A program made the translations under genes and the position numbers. 58,589 nucleotides of DNA, taken from positions 1 through 58,589 of the forward strand of contig JACRFZ010000099.1 in assembly GCA_016212515.1 (NCBI GenBank), written 5' to 3'. This document shows positions 35,224-43,322 of the stretch, in pieces. The notes under the pieces were generated by a model, which saw nothing but the letters and a program-made list of their open reading frames with translations, was not told where the DNA came from and made no database searches. The stretch's first letter is position 1; every line of letters starts with the position of its first letter. Source of the stretch: Candidatus Melainabacteria bacterium (GTDB taxonomy: Bacteria; Cyanobacteriota; Vampirovibrionia; Obscuribacterales; Obscuribacteraceae).

Positions 35224-35595
35224 TTGAGTTCTTCGGAGCCGCGATATTACTTCTCTCTCTCCACTGCCGAGGCTTCCACGCACCGGCGCGATACAGGCGG
35301 CCTCTGTATAGCCGGAACCTTCGACGAGATCAAGCAATTTGCCTTTGACTCCTTCAACAGGCTGGATAAGAACGGTGATGGCTTCATTTGTCGTACAGAA
35401 CTGCGGCAAGCCTTTGACGATCCGCATACCGATTACAAATCGCGCTCTTATATTTTTTTCTTGCTCAGACGCATTGATGAAATACAGGCTGCTTATGACG
35501 AAGAATGGTCAGATAAGGACGGCATCTCCAGAGCCGATATTCAAGAGTATTTCACCAACTGGATACTGAAAACCCGCAGCAAACAATCAGTCTGA
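35224..35595 (+). CDS. EF-hand protein
   Basis: 123 residues with one canonical EF-hand loop (DKNGDGFICRTEL: Asp at 1, Asn at 3, Asp at 5, Gly at 6, Glu at 12) and a degenerate second loop (DEEWSDKDGISRADIQEYF). It probably binds Ca2+, at least at the first site. TTG start with AAGGGGG upstream. No signal peptide, so cytoplasmic by sequence. It converges with the TPR gene at 35587, overlapping it by nine bases. Confidence 0.78.
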   Translation: MSSSEPRYYFSLSTAEASTHRRDTGGLCIAGTFDEIKQFAFDSFNRLDKNGDGFICRTELRQAFDDPHTDYKSRSYIFFLLRRIDEIQAAYDEEWSDKDGISRADIQEYFTNWILKTRSKQSV

Positions 35596-36846
35596 ATTGG
35601 GAGAAACTTCCGTAGAAGTCATGCTCTGAGCTTTGTCGAAGTCTTTTCTGGCCTCTGCTGATTTGCCCAGCTTCTGATAGGCCTTGCCCCGGTTGATGTA
35701 ATTCTCCTGCGCTTCCGGATCAAGCTTGATGGCTTGATTTAAGTCTTTTATTGCTGTTTCAAATTCCTTCAGGTTGAGAGAGCAGAAGGCTCGGTTTTGA
35801 TAAGCTCTGCCAAGAGTGATTTTGTAGTACTCGGGTTTTTTGAAGAGCTTTTTTTCCTCGGGGCTGTCGCCGGCCTTGATTGCTTCAGTGAAGTATCCAC
35901 GCGCTTTTTCGAACTTATCATCGTCCCTGGCAATTCTACCTTTCTCATAGGCGCTATGCATTTTGCTCTTTTTGAGGCTATTCATGCCGTCTACGTAAAT
36001 GCGCTTGGCCATGTCTTCGAACATGGAGCCGAATTTCTTGTGAAGCAAGTTCTTTGCGTTCGAACTCAGTCCAAAGTTGCCCTGCATACCAAGTTTCCGC
36101 ATGTCTACTTCAATGAAAGCCGGAAAAGGTGTGAGATTACTGGCTTTGGCCAGGTCTTTCAGGCATTCTTCCTGGCGATTTAGATTTTTGTAGACACCGG
36201 CGCGCATTCTATATGGCATTGAATAGTCCGAACAAAAGAAAATCGCGTCGGTGAGATCGGCTTCGGCGCTCTCATTGTCATTCAGGCGCATATGGCACAT
36301 GGCTCTGGTCAAATAGGTTCGGGACTGGCGAAACTTCAGAAAACGAGGATCTTTGTAGAGCGCCTTTTCTTCTTTTGTGCCGAAGAGCTTCAGGGCCGTG
36401 TCGAGGCTGGCAACGGCTTCCTTCAATTTGCCCTCGGCTAGAAGCGCCCCGCCCTTTTGATAGGCTTTGTCTGCCTGGCTCTTGTCCAGGTCGGCGGCGC
36501 CATGGACCAGGTAGCGTGCGTAGAGTTTTCGCTCTTGCTCCAGGGCTTCTTTGCGCAATTGTGCCTTTTCCTGGTCGCTGAGGTGCGGCATGGACATGCC
36601 GGGCATACCGTGCATTCCAGGCATACCGTGCCGGTGCCCGTGCCCACGGCGACCGGCGAACATATCTTCTCTTTCTTCCTTGCCGGCGGCTGCGGGTCTC
36701 TTATCCGCTTCAGGGTTGACTGCACCGCCCGGTTTGCTATCGGTGTCGCTCCTGGTCGGACCGGCTGCGCACCAGACCTGGGTGTCAAGCAGCGTCAGGG
36801 CTATGAAGGCTGCGGTCAGGGCGCATTTGGAAGAGCGATAAAGCAT
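35587..36846 (-). CDS. Secreted TPR protein with His/Met-rich segment
   Basis: 419 residues: signal peptide (ALTAAFIALTLLDTQVWCAAG), a polar region with a metal-ligand-like stretch (GHGHRHGMPGMHGMPGM, residues about 68-85), then TPR repeats (KAYQKGGALLAEGKLKEAVASLDTAL, YLTRAMCHMRLNDNESAEADLTDAI, YRMRAGVYKNLNRQEECLKDL, YQNRAFCSLNLKEFETAIKDLNQAIKLDPEAQENYINRGKAYQKLGKSAEARKDFDKA). The His/Met run would suit Cu(I), Ni(II) or Zn(II) binding, but no partner gene supports a metal role. Confidence 0.83.
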   Translation of the reverse strand: MLYRSSKCALTAAFIALTLLDTQVWCAAGPTRSDTDSKPGGAVNPEADKRPAAAGKEEREDMFAGRRGHGHRHGMPGMHGMPGMSMPHLSDQEKAQLRKEALEQERKLYARYLVHGAADLDKSQADKAYQKGGALLAEGKLKEAVASLDTALKLFGTKEEKALYKDPRFLKFRQSRTYLTRAMCHMRLNDNESAEADLTDAIFFCSDYSMPYRMRAGVYKNLNRQEECLKDLAKASNLTPFPAFIEVDMRKLGMQGNFGLSSNAKNLLHKKFGSMFEDMAKRIYVDGMNSLKKSKMHSAYEKGRIARDDDKFEKARGYFTEAIKAGDSPEEKKLFKKPEYYKITLGRAYQNRAFCSLNLKEFETAIKDLNQAIKLDPEAQENYINRGKAYQKLGKSAEARKDFDKAQSMTSTEVSPNSD

Positions 36847-36987
36847 TTGGACCCCCGGGCTAAACTCCCTATAGTTTACCCAGTTGCCACGGCCCCGTTA
36901 TATTATTGTCGCAAAGTGCAGTTGGCTGAAATTCATTCTTGCTTATGAGCCTGGCTGTTTCCTCTCTGCTTTTCCGGGTTTACTGAA

Positions 36988-38043
36988 ATGGATAACAATC
37001 CCATCCACAAGGCTTTGCAGACAATTGATCTGGAACCGGGCGCTACCTGGGAGGAAGTGGTTGCCAGGCATAAGTTGCTGGCGCGTTTCTGGCACTCAGA
37101 CAAAGCCAGAGGCGACGATAAGCCGGTGGCCGACCGGGAACTGGCTAAGTTCAATCATGCACGGGATATCCTCAAGGCACATTTTCAGGGGGGAGAGCAT
37201 CGAGACGGACCCGATTGTCTTTGTCAGCCTGCAGCAATAGCCACAGGAAGTGTTTCCGCCCCCGGCGGCGGTGACTCTGCCTCTGGTGGGAGCGGCAGTG
37301 GTGCTACCCAGAGGCAAGCCGGTGCTGCCGGTGCATCGTCTTCTTCGTCGTCTGCGGCTTCATCATCATCATCATCATCTTCTTCTTCCACTTCTTCCAC
37401 GTCTTCCACCTCCGCCTCCGCAGCTTCCTCTGATTCTCAAAATGCAAACCGGACCGACCCGGCAAGCGCTTCAAACGCCAGGAAAGATGCCTTTTTGACT
37501 GGCTTCTCCTTGTCTCTCCGCCAGAAAGTAGTGCTTGGTGTTCTGGCGTTTTCCTTGTTCGGTTTTATGGTGGGAGGTGTTAGAAAAGCTCTTTCCGGCG
37601 CTGGAAATGAAGCCTCTTCCCCTGAGCAAAAGCAGCAGCAAGTGCCGGTCGAGTCAACTACTGACCCTTCCCATTTAATTGAGATTCCGAGCCGGGATAG
37701 GCAGGCTCCCTCGACTCCTGTGCCACAGCCGGAATTGCTGGAGCCCTTGCCGCAGAGCCCTAAGCCTGATCCGCAGCTCCTCATTGAACAAGGCCGCGCC
37801 TGGAGTGATGTGGATCGTTATCAAAAGGCGGTCAGGCAGAATAACAGCAATATTACCCAGCTTAAGTTGAAGTTGGCCCAGTCCGAACTCACCCCTTCCA
37901 TGCGCTCCATGCTCGAGCAGGAGCTGGCGCGGCGAGAGGAAGAGCTGTCCCGCGATAAGGTTTCGCTGCTGGAGGCGGAGTCAAGGTTGAAGCAGTTGGG
38001 TGGCTTCCGCGGTCAGACCGTGCATCCGGAGCCGGGGGAATAG
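36988..38043 (+). CDS. J-domain-like membrane protein with Ser-rich linker
   Basis: 351 residues. The N-terminal about 70 residues (IDLEPGATWEEVVARHKLLARFWHSDKARGDD..., ending ELAKFNHARDILKAHF) follow a DnaJ J-domain, but the HPD tripeptide that stimulates DnaK is HSD (about residues 36-38). A long Gly/Ser tract (residues about 95-150, with a TCA repeat) precedes one membrane span (VVLGVLAFSLFGFMVGGV), and the C-terminal part is a charged coiled coil (QLKLKLAQSELTPSMRSMLEQELARREEEL). Whether it still works with Hsp70 is doubtful. The next gene starts 32 bases downstream. Confidence 0.72.
   Translation: MDNNPIHKALQTIDLEPGATWEEVVARHKLLARFWHSDKARGDDKPVADRELAKFNHARDILKAHFQGGEHRDGPDCLCQPAAIATGSVSAPGGGDSASGGSGSGATQRQAGAAGASSSSSSAASSSSSSSSSSTSSTSSTSASAASSDSQNANRTDPASASNARKDAFLTGFSLSLRQKVVLGVLAFSLFGFMVGGVRKALSGAGNEASSPEQKQQQVPVESTTDPSHLIEIPSRDRQAPSTPVPQPELLEPLPQSPKPDPQLLIEQGRAWSDVDRYQKAVRQNNSNITQLKLKLAQSELTPSMRSMLEQELARREEELSRDKVSLLEAESRLKQLGGFRGQTVHPEPGE
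37360..37377 (+). repeat. (TCA)6 microsatellite in Ser-rich linker
   Basis: Six perfect TCA codons in the middle of a Ser-coding TCN/TCT tract of the J-domain-like gene (37336-37434). Copy-number changes would lengthen or shorten the linker without shifting the frame. Confidence 0.85.
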
Positions 38044-38075
38044 GTGTAGTTAAGCGGGAGTATGCTTTTAGCATT

Positions 38076-38783
38076 TTGAGTAGAAACAAGATCGCCTCTG
38101 GGATTGTGCTGGCATTAATTGTTGCTGCCGGCTCGTGTATAGCGGTATTTGTCCGGCAAGAGATGAAAATCGATGGTTTGCTGCGGGCGGAGGAATTTCT
38201 TGAGGCGGCAGTCTGTGTGCAGACTGCCGCACTACCGGTGGTGCTGGGACCGCATCGGGACGGCGGTGCGGCCGACCTTTATTTGCTTGCATATTTGAGC
38301 GAGAGAGCCGGTGACAAGAAGCTGGCGGCGGAAAGCTTGTTGCGAGCCGATGCCGAACTGCCGGCATCCTCGGTAGTAAAGGCCACAGAGAACCTGGAAA
38401 GTGCCGCTTCGATGCTGCAGTATAGATTGCATTTGGGCTATCTTTCGGAAGCCTGTTTGAGAGCTGGTGTGCAACTAGCAAGGCGCCGTCAGGAAGCCGG
38501 CCCGCCTGGCCGGAGATTGCTGGCCAAGTCACTGCTGGCCCTGGGGCGCGACTATCGCCTCAACGGTAAATTCAATCTGGCAGCCCGTGCTCAGGCGGAA
38601 GCCATCTCTGTGTGCGAGAAGGCTCTAGGGGAGCGGGAAGAAGCCGGGGAAGTTGATCGCGAAATGGAAGCACTGCTGAAGGACTGCCTGCGTGCGCAAC
38701 TGGAGTTGTTTCGGCGCTTTGGTCAGCTCGATGATTGCAAGCCGCTTTTGCAGCGTCTTGAGAGACTTGAGTCTGCAAAGTGA
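38076..38783 (+). CDS. Membrane-anchored TPR-like protein
   Basis: 235 residues with an N-terminal membrane span or signal anchor (KIASGIVLALIVAAGSCIAVFV) followed by helical pairs (LYLLAYLSERAGDKKLAAESLL, LLAKSLLALGRDYRLNGKFNLAARAQAEAISV, LKDCLRAQLELFRRFGQLDDCKPLLQRLERL). The helix pattern is TPR-like without clear consensus. TTG start at 38076 with no good ribosome-binding site, so translation may depend on the J-domain-like gene 32 bases upstream. Function unknown. Confidence 0.68.
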   Translation: MSRNKIASGIVLALIVAAGSCIAVFVRQEMKIDGLLRAEEFLEAAVCVQTAALPVVLGPHRDGGAADLYLLAYLSERAGDKKLAAESLLRADAELPASSVVKATENLESAASMLQYRLHLGYLSEACLRAGVQLARRRQEAGPPGRRLLAKSLLALGRDYRLNGKFNLAARAQAEAISVCEKALGEREEAGEVDREMEALLKDCLRAQLELFRRFGQLDDCKPLLQRLERLESAK

Positions 38784-38918
38784 GCGGAATTTTATTGCCT
38801 GAAAATCTTTTTCCGCATGGGCCTTGGGTTCGAGACTTCATTAGTATTTTTACCACTTGCGGAAGTCAAGGGTAGGCTTACTATGGGGTTGTTGATGGCG
38901 GATACAGGGGGTGACCAA

Positions 38919-39239
38919 ATGGCAGATGCAAGACACTCTCGTGTAAGTGACGAAAGAATTCGTGAGCTTACGGAATCTATTGAAAATGGCAACATGACAG
39001 CGTTAACTAAGTTTCTCAATCGACTGAGCTCTTCTTCGGATCGGCTGGACGTGCTTGAGAGAATTGAGAAACTCAATAATGAAAACCGCTACAGGAGCGG
39101 TCGGACTCCCCGGCTTGCCCTGGAGCAGAGAACCTACCCCGATAGTGATTTTAGAGACATCGCGCTGCTCAAAAAGAGCACCGATTGGCTCTTCCAAGAT
39201 GATGTGATCTACAAAGAGTCGATTGTTTATCAACATTGA
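38919..39239 (+). CDS. Hypothetical small protein
   Basis: 106 residues from the ATG at 38919, which has AGGGGGTGA at ideal spacing; longer in-frame starts at 38817-38898 have weaker sites. Soluble and charged (RIRELTESIENGNMTALTKFLNRLSSSSDRLDVLERIEKLNNENRY) with a C-terminal segment DIALLKKSTDWLFQDDVIYKESIVYQH. No known family and no clear link to its neighbours. Confidence 0.5.
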   Translation: MADARHSRVSDERIRELTESIENGNMTALTKFLNRLSSSSDRLDVLERIEKLNNENRYRSGRTPRLALEQRTYPDSDFRDIALLKKSTDWLFQDDVIYKESIVYQH

Positions 39240-39326
39240 TGTTGTAGTTGAATTTTGACAATTCAACCCCGAGCAATCCATAAAGGCTTTCCGAAGGAGT
39301 ATCATTACTCTGGAGGATGAAATGCC

Positions 39327-39794
39327 GTGACAAGTGATCAAGAAGCTGACCGCATGCCCGCTGAGGCCGTGTCAGAACAGTCTCCCGAGGTTCAAGAGAA
39401 ACCGTCAGAGACTGCCCCCATGGAAGAATCAAGTGTATCGCTTAAGCCCAAGGCCGGACCCTTCAAAACCCTGGTCTTCGTATTGACCATGGCCGGTGTG
39501 GCTTTGACTCTGGCTGGTATCGTATACGATGCCCAGTCGCAGCTTGAGACTACCTTCAAAAGTCCGGATGGCAAGTTTGCCGTGGAGGTTTATGCCTATC
39601 CACGGCTTTTGCCTACCAAAGCACCGAAAGAGAAAGGTCCCGGCAAAGTGCGGCTTGTCACCGGCAGTGGTGTGCCCCTCGATCAGGCGCCGCTCAATAC
39701 GCTTTCATCGATGTCTGAACCCAGATGGACAAAAGATCGTGTACACATAGAAAACGTTGCCGATTTCGTTCTTCCTGAGGAAAACGCTAAGTAG
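39327..39794 (+). CDS. Single-span membrane protein with small extracytoplasmic domain
   Basis: 155 residues. Acidic, Pro/Glu-rich cytoplasmic N-terminus (EADRMPAEAVSEQSPEVQEKPSE), one membrane span (TLVFVLTMAGVALTLAGIVYDA), and a short beta-rich tail (LETTFKSPDGKFAVEVYAYPRLLPT, KVRLVTGSGVPLDQAPL, RVHIENVADFVLPEE). GTG start with GGAGG upstream. No family recognised. Confidence 0.6.
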   Translation: MTSDQEADRMPAEAVSEQSPEVQEKPSETAPMEESSVSLKPKAGPFKTLVFVLTMAGVALTLAGIVYDAQSQLETTFKSPDGKFAVEVYAYPRLLPTKAPKEKGPGKVRLVTGSGVPLDQAPLNTLSSMSEPRWTKDRVHIENVADFVLPEENAK

Positions 39795-39859
39795 GATGCG
39801 ACGACCGCGTGCGGTTGCCTTTGGCCGGTCTTGGGTTTCGTTAGTGGGGAATTCTACAA

Positions 39860-40198
39860 TTGCAAAAATTGGAGCTTTTGTTGATTGAGGCTTTGCGCAG
39901 GGATGCTTTCAGGCAGGAAGAGGGGCGGCTGGTTGAGGTCGGCAAAGAGTTCGATGCGGTTGAGGAATACCGCAGCAACAATCGAGATGAACCGGGCTCT
40001 GTAGATCTCGCCATTGCGCTAACGTTCTGGGATGCCTGGGTGGATCAGGTGCACCACGGCTTTCAGCAGAACTTTTACCAGGGTATTGGTGAGTCTGATT
40101 GGAGCGCTCTTGCCCGGGAAATCGCCGGGCAACTGGAAGGCCGTGAGCCCATCAGCAATGTACTGATACTTAAGCACTTCCGGCGACACTCAGGCTAG
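39860..40198 (+). CDS. Hypothetical small protein
   Basis: 112 residues, soluble. LIEALRRDAFRQEEGRLVEVGKEFDAVEEYR, then VDLAIALTFWDAWVDQVHHGFQQNFYQGIGESDWSALAREIAGQLEGREP, then LILKHFRR. Aromatic-rich helical pattern with no known family. TTG start. Its stop lies within the end of the convergent aminotransferase gene (overlap of four bases). Confidence 0.5.
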   Translation: MQKLELLLIEALRRDAFRQEEGRLVEVGKEFDAVEEYRSNNRDEPGSVDLAIALTFWDAWVDQVHHGFQQNFYQGIGESDWSALAREIAGQLEGREPISNVLILKHFRRHSG

Positions 40199-41334
40199 AG
40201 TCGTTTCTTGACGGCGGCCAGCAGGCGGTCTACATCATCGCTTTCAGTTAAATAGTGAATGGATGCGCGCAAGCAGTCGGGTTCAGGAATGCTCCTGACG
40301 TATACACCGTCGCTTTCCAGATCGGTTACAAGCTGATTATGATTCTTGCCGGGAACTATGAAGCTGAGCAGACCCGAGGCGCCCGCACCGACTACGGTTT
40401 GCACTCCCAGTTCTTCCAGGCTTGATTTCAAGTAATTGAGATTGGCCATGATTTTTACGTAGCGGCTGCGAACATCTCCCGCTTCCTGGTGGCAGTTCAG
40501 TGCTGCCCGCAATCCGGCCAGAAGGGGAAAAGAAGAGGTGGCTATCTCATATTTTTCTGCGCCGCGCTCGCTGCCGTGCAGGTGATGGCGCCAGCCCATA
40601 TAGGTCGGTTCAAGTTTGCCGAGCAGGCTTTCCTTTACGTAGAGGGCACCGGTGCCCTCCGGACCACAGAGCCATTTGTGACCGGTGAAGGCATAAAAAT
40701 CGCTGTCGTAGTCGCTCAGGCTGAGGGGAATCACTCCCGCCGATTGCGCCCCATCAGCAAGGGAGAGAACTCCATATTGACTGCACAAGCTGTTAATTTC
40801 TTTGAGCGGCAAGACCTTGCCGCTGTTCCAGAGTACATGGCTGAAAACAAAAAGGCGCGTGCGACCGTCTTTGCTGATGTGTTTTTCAATTTCGTCTACC
40901 AGTGCTTGTCCTTCCAGGTTCTGCACCGGTACCTCAATCAGGTTGAGCTTCAGGCGCCGCACTAGATTGTTTACCGTATCCACCACACCGGGGTGTTCGC
41001 AATCGGTAATCATGATACTGTCGCCGGCTTGCCAGTTAAGCCCCCAGAGAACGATGTTCACCGCCTCGGTGACGTTTTGAGTAAGGGCAAAACAGTGGGG
41101 CGGCCCGCTGAAGATGTTAGCCAGAAGTTCTTTGGTGTCGGTGAGTTCCCGTCCAATCCAACTGAACATTTTGCTTGAGAAGGGACCCTCGCGCTGTACA
41201 TATTGATAAGCTTCAATTACGGCATCGAGGCTTTTCTGACTCATGACGCCCTGCCCACCAAAGTTAAAGTAGGCTTTTCCCGCCAGACCGGGATAGTGTT
41301 TTGCTGGTAAGGATTGTGCTGCTTTGTTTTTCAT
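40195..41334 (-). CDS. Class V aminotransferase (NifS/SufS-like fold)
   Basis: PLP-dependent enzyme of 379 residues. PLP-site motifs: SHVLWNSGKVLPLKEI, LADGAQSAGVIPL (Asp to pyridine N) and FYAFTGHKWLCGPEGTGALYV with the Schiff-base Lys in GHKW. This is the class V fold; the region where cysteine desulfurases carry a reactive Cys is not clearly present (LSLSDYDSDF... before, and no conserved SGSAC-type loop), so a cysteine desulfurase role is not supported. Substrate unknown; candidates include isopenicillin-epimerase-like and lyase-like members. GGAGACTT before the ATG. Divergent from the XRE regulator. Confidence 0.86.
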   Translation of the reverse strand: MKNKAAQSLPAKHYPGLAGKAYFNFGGQGVMSQKSLDAVIEAYQYVQREGPFSSKMFSWIGRELTDTKELLANIFSGPPHCFALTQNVTEAVNIVLWGLNWQAGDSIMITDCEHPGVVDTVNNLVRRLKLNLIEVPVQNLEGQALVDEIEKHISKDGRTRLFVFSHVLWNSGKVLPLKEINSLCSQYGVLSLADGAQSAGVIPLSLSDYDSDFYAFTGHKWLCGPEGTGALYVKESLLGKLEPTYMGWRHHLHGSERGAEKYEIATSSFPLLAGLRAALNCHQEAGDVRSRYVKIMANLNYLKSSLEELGVQTVVGAGASGLLSFIVPGKNHNQLVTDLESDGVYVRSIPEPDCLRASIHYLTESDDVDRLLAAVKKRL

Positions 41335-41427
41335 AAGTCTCCGAGAGTATGAATCTTACCGCATGGCGGTGATTTGAGGGATATGACTTGCGGTTGCGGG
41401 GCGGTTGCCTGCATTCTCGGGGCTGGC

Positions 41428-41457
41428 TTGACAAGTGTGTAGTGTGTAGTAGATAAT
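41428..41457 (+). promoter_or_regulatory. Predicted promoter of the XRE gene, probably leaderless
   Basis: TTGACA (41428-41433) with an 18-base spacer to GATAAT (41452-41457). The ATG begins at 41464, six bases after the -10, so transcription starting at the usual distance would begin at or next to the start codon. No ribosome-binding site is possible in such a short leader. Confidence 0.6.
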
Positions 41458-41463
41458 ACACAC
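41435..41463. promoter_or_regulatory. Tandem GTGTGTA repeats and inverted TACACAC, candidate operator
   Basis: Two adjacent GTGTGTA heptamers (41435-41441 and 41442-41448) are followed, after eight bases, by the complement TACACAC (41457-41463), which abuts the ATG. The dyad covers the -10 hexamer. This is the position expected for autorepression by the encoded XRE protein. Confidence 0.5.
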
Positions 41464-41820
41464 ATGACTCATTTCGGCGACTACATTCGAAACAAGAGAG
41501 AGCAGCTCCAGACAAGGGATGCCTCTGCTTATTCTCTGCGTCGCGTGGCAGCTCAGATTGAAATCGAGCCGTCTTATTTGAGCAAAATCGAAAGAGGTTT
41601 GCAGCCTCCACCGGGTGAGGGCACCATCATTGCTCTGGCCCGGGTGCTCGAAGAAGATCCCGATGTTTTACTGGCCCTGGGGGGAAAGATTTCAGAAGAC
41701 CTGAAGCGAATCATTAAGCAGCGCCCCAGTCTGTTTGCGCAACTGATTCGCGAATTAAAGGATATGCCGGACCATGCAGTGTTGCATCTGGTGCGCGAAG
41801 TGCGCGACGGCAATTGGTAA
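41464..41820 (+). CDS. XRE-family HTH regulator
   Basis: 118 residues. N-terminal helix-turn-helix of the Cro/C1 type (IRNKREQLQTRDASAYSLRRVAAQIEIEPSYLSKIERGLQPPPGEGTIIALARVLEEDPDVLLALGGK), with a C-terminal helical tail (ISEDLKRIIKQRPSLFAQLIRELKDMPDHAVLHLVREVRDG) that resembles the dimerisation segment of small regulators. The promoter contains a symmetrical site overlapping the start. The gene downstream starts 11 bases later and probably shares the transcript. Confidence 0.88.
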   Translation: MTHFGDYIRNKREQLQTRDASAYSLRRVAAQIEIEPSYLSKIERGLQPPPGEGTIIALARVLEEDPDVLLALGGKISEDLKRIIKQRPSLFAQLIRELKDMPDHAVLHLVREVRDGNW

Positions 41821-41831
41821 GGAGAATTTGG

Positions 41832-42905
41832 ATGATAACTCTCAATCAGAATCAACTGGTGGTGTCATTTCCCGAAGTGCACGAAGATGCCGTGCTCAGC
41901 CTCAATTTTCAGCGTACCCTGAGAATTCCCGATAACGACAAGGTCTATCCTCTGCCGCCCGGTCTCGGCAACTTCCCCCTTGTGCATGTTGATGATTTTA
42001 GAGATGAGGTGCCCAAAAGCTGGCTTGAGCACGGCGGCATCATCATGCCCATGTATCAGTCCGAGGCCATGTGGATTTTGTTCTCGGCCTCCTTTTCTGC
42101 ATTGCGAAGTTCCTCCTATCCCATGGCCATTAAGATTTCCACCGGCAAAATTGATGCGGTGACCGGAGCCCCTCACACAAACGGGCTGCATCCCCATCCG
42201 CAAGACTATCTGGTGGTGCCCGGGCAACCCTGGCTGGACGGCTACTGTGTTAAGAAGGGGCTGATTCGCCAGTTTGTGGCCATGCCCCTGGGTGAAGGCT
42301 ACACGGCAGAGGAGCAGATTACGCACAAAGCCGAGCATGGCGGTGTACAAATCGTCGTCTATCCCATGAAGGCAGAGGCGTACGAAAGGCTGTTTCCTAG
42401 AGTTGAGCGAGAGATTTGCGATACCGGGTCTTACGGTGGTTTCGGTGGTTGGGGTGCTCCCGGCTCGATGCCGCCTCCGCCGGGCAGTGCGGGGGTGAAA
42501 ATGATGATGGCTGCAGGCAGTCCGGCTCAGTCTATGGGGCTGGCTCCCGGCGGTCGTATGAAGCAAGAGATTTATAAAGACCGGTTTGACATAAACGATT
42601 GGGATACGAGTAAGTGCAGTCGCTGCTTTGTTCACATCGCCAATTCGCTCACCTGGCGTGAGATTACCGGCGCCAATCCCCCGCACAGACCGCCCACGGC
42701 TGTGCAATATGCCGACTACGGGCTGCCCTGGTTTGATTATTATGACGAGAATCTCAAGGCTCTCTCCGGCTCAAGCAAGCTGGCTAGTCTCAAAAGCGTG
42801 CAAGCCCTATCTCAACTTAAGGGGGAACCCATCGACAATAAGCCGGTAAATACAGGCAGTACGGTTAAACTCGGGCCCGGACAGGTGCGAGAGGGCGATT
42901 TCTAA
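41832..42905 (+). CDS. Conserved hypothetical protein with PQDYLVVPGQPWLDG motif
   Basis: 357 residues. The ATG at 41832 has AAGGAGA at good spacing. The conserved core (KVYPLPPGLGNFPL, GGIIMPMYQSEAMWILF, PMAIKISTGKIDAVTG, PQDYLVVPGQPWLDGYCVKKGLIRQFVAMPLGEGYTAEEQITHKAEHGGVQIVVYPMK) matches a conserved hypothetical family also seen in actinobacteria, where it is often labelled integral membrane protein although no span is visible here. The centre has a low-complexity Gly/Ser/Pro linker (GSYGGFGGWGAPGSMPPPPGSAG). It follows the XRE gene, so a regulatory or substrate-linked pair is likely. Biochemical function unknown. Confidence 0.75.
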   Translation: MITLNQNQLVVSFPEVHEDAVLSLNFQRTLRIPDNDKVYPLPPGLGNFPLVHVDDFRDEVPKSWLEHGGIIMPMYQSEAMWILFSASFSALRSSSYPMAIKISTGKIDAVTGAPHTNGLHPHPQDYLVVPGQPWLDGYCVKKGLIRQFVAMPLGEGYTAEEQITHKAEHGGVQIVVYPMKAEAYERLFPRVEREICDTGSYGGFGGWGAPGSMPPPPGSAGVKMMMAAGSPAQSMGLAPGGRMKQEIYKDRFDINDWDTSKCSRCFVHIANSLTWREITGANPPHRPPTAVQYADYGLPWFDYYDENLKALSGSSKLASLKSVQALSQLKGEPIDNKPVNTGSTVKLGPGQVREGDF

Positions 42906-43007
42906 AGCCTTCATCTCGGTTGTTTTGCAGACGTCGGTCGGCTCTCATTCGGCCGGCGCCTGCGGCGCTGCCCTCCGTCTTTCCGTCCGGATTTTCTGCG
43001 GTTATAG

Positions 43008-43322
43008 CTATCTAGACCTGCTGCGACCGGCAAGATTGTAGTTGTAGAGAAAGAAGACCCAGAGGGCATAGAACAAGGCAAAGACGAGCATGAGAGTGGT
43101 CCAGGCCACCCAGAAGCTGGGGCTGAACAGTTGAATAGCTACCGTGCTTCCGTGTCCGTTTTTGGGAAACAACACATGCAGCACGAAGCTGACCAAAGAT
43201 ATGGCACCCACCACCGCCACACCTGTTATATAGTCGATAAGCTTTTTGCGAAGGTTCACTTGGCGATTGCTCCCTTGCTGTTCCCGGTGGAATTGGCTGC
43301 TACCAGATTGTTGTACCCTCAA
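43008..43322 (-). CDS. Two-span membrane protein
   Basis: 104 residues. Polar N-terminus (GSSQFHREQQGSNRQVNLRKK), span 1 (YITGVAVVGAISLVSFVLHVLF), a short loop, span 2 (FWVAWTTLMLVFALFYALWVFFLYNY) and a basic end (GRSRSR). TTG start overlaps the stop of the upstream membrane protein (TTGA), so it is probably translated by coupling. No known family. Confidence 0.62.
   Translation of the reverse strand: MRVQQSGSSQFHREQQGSNRQVNLRKKLIDYITGVAVVGAISLVSFVLHVLFPKNGHGSTVAIQLFSPSFWVAWTTLMLVFALFYALWVFFLYNYNLAGRSRSR

Noticed and set aside
40195..41334. Cysteine desulfurase assignment for the class V aminotransferase
   Set aside because: The fold fits, but the active-site Cys loop typical of IscS/SufS is not visible and there are no Fe-S assembly genes nearby.
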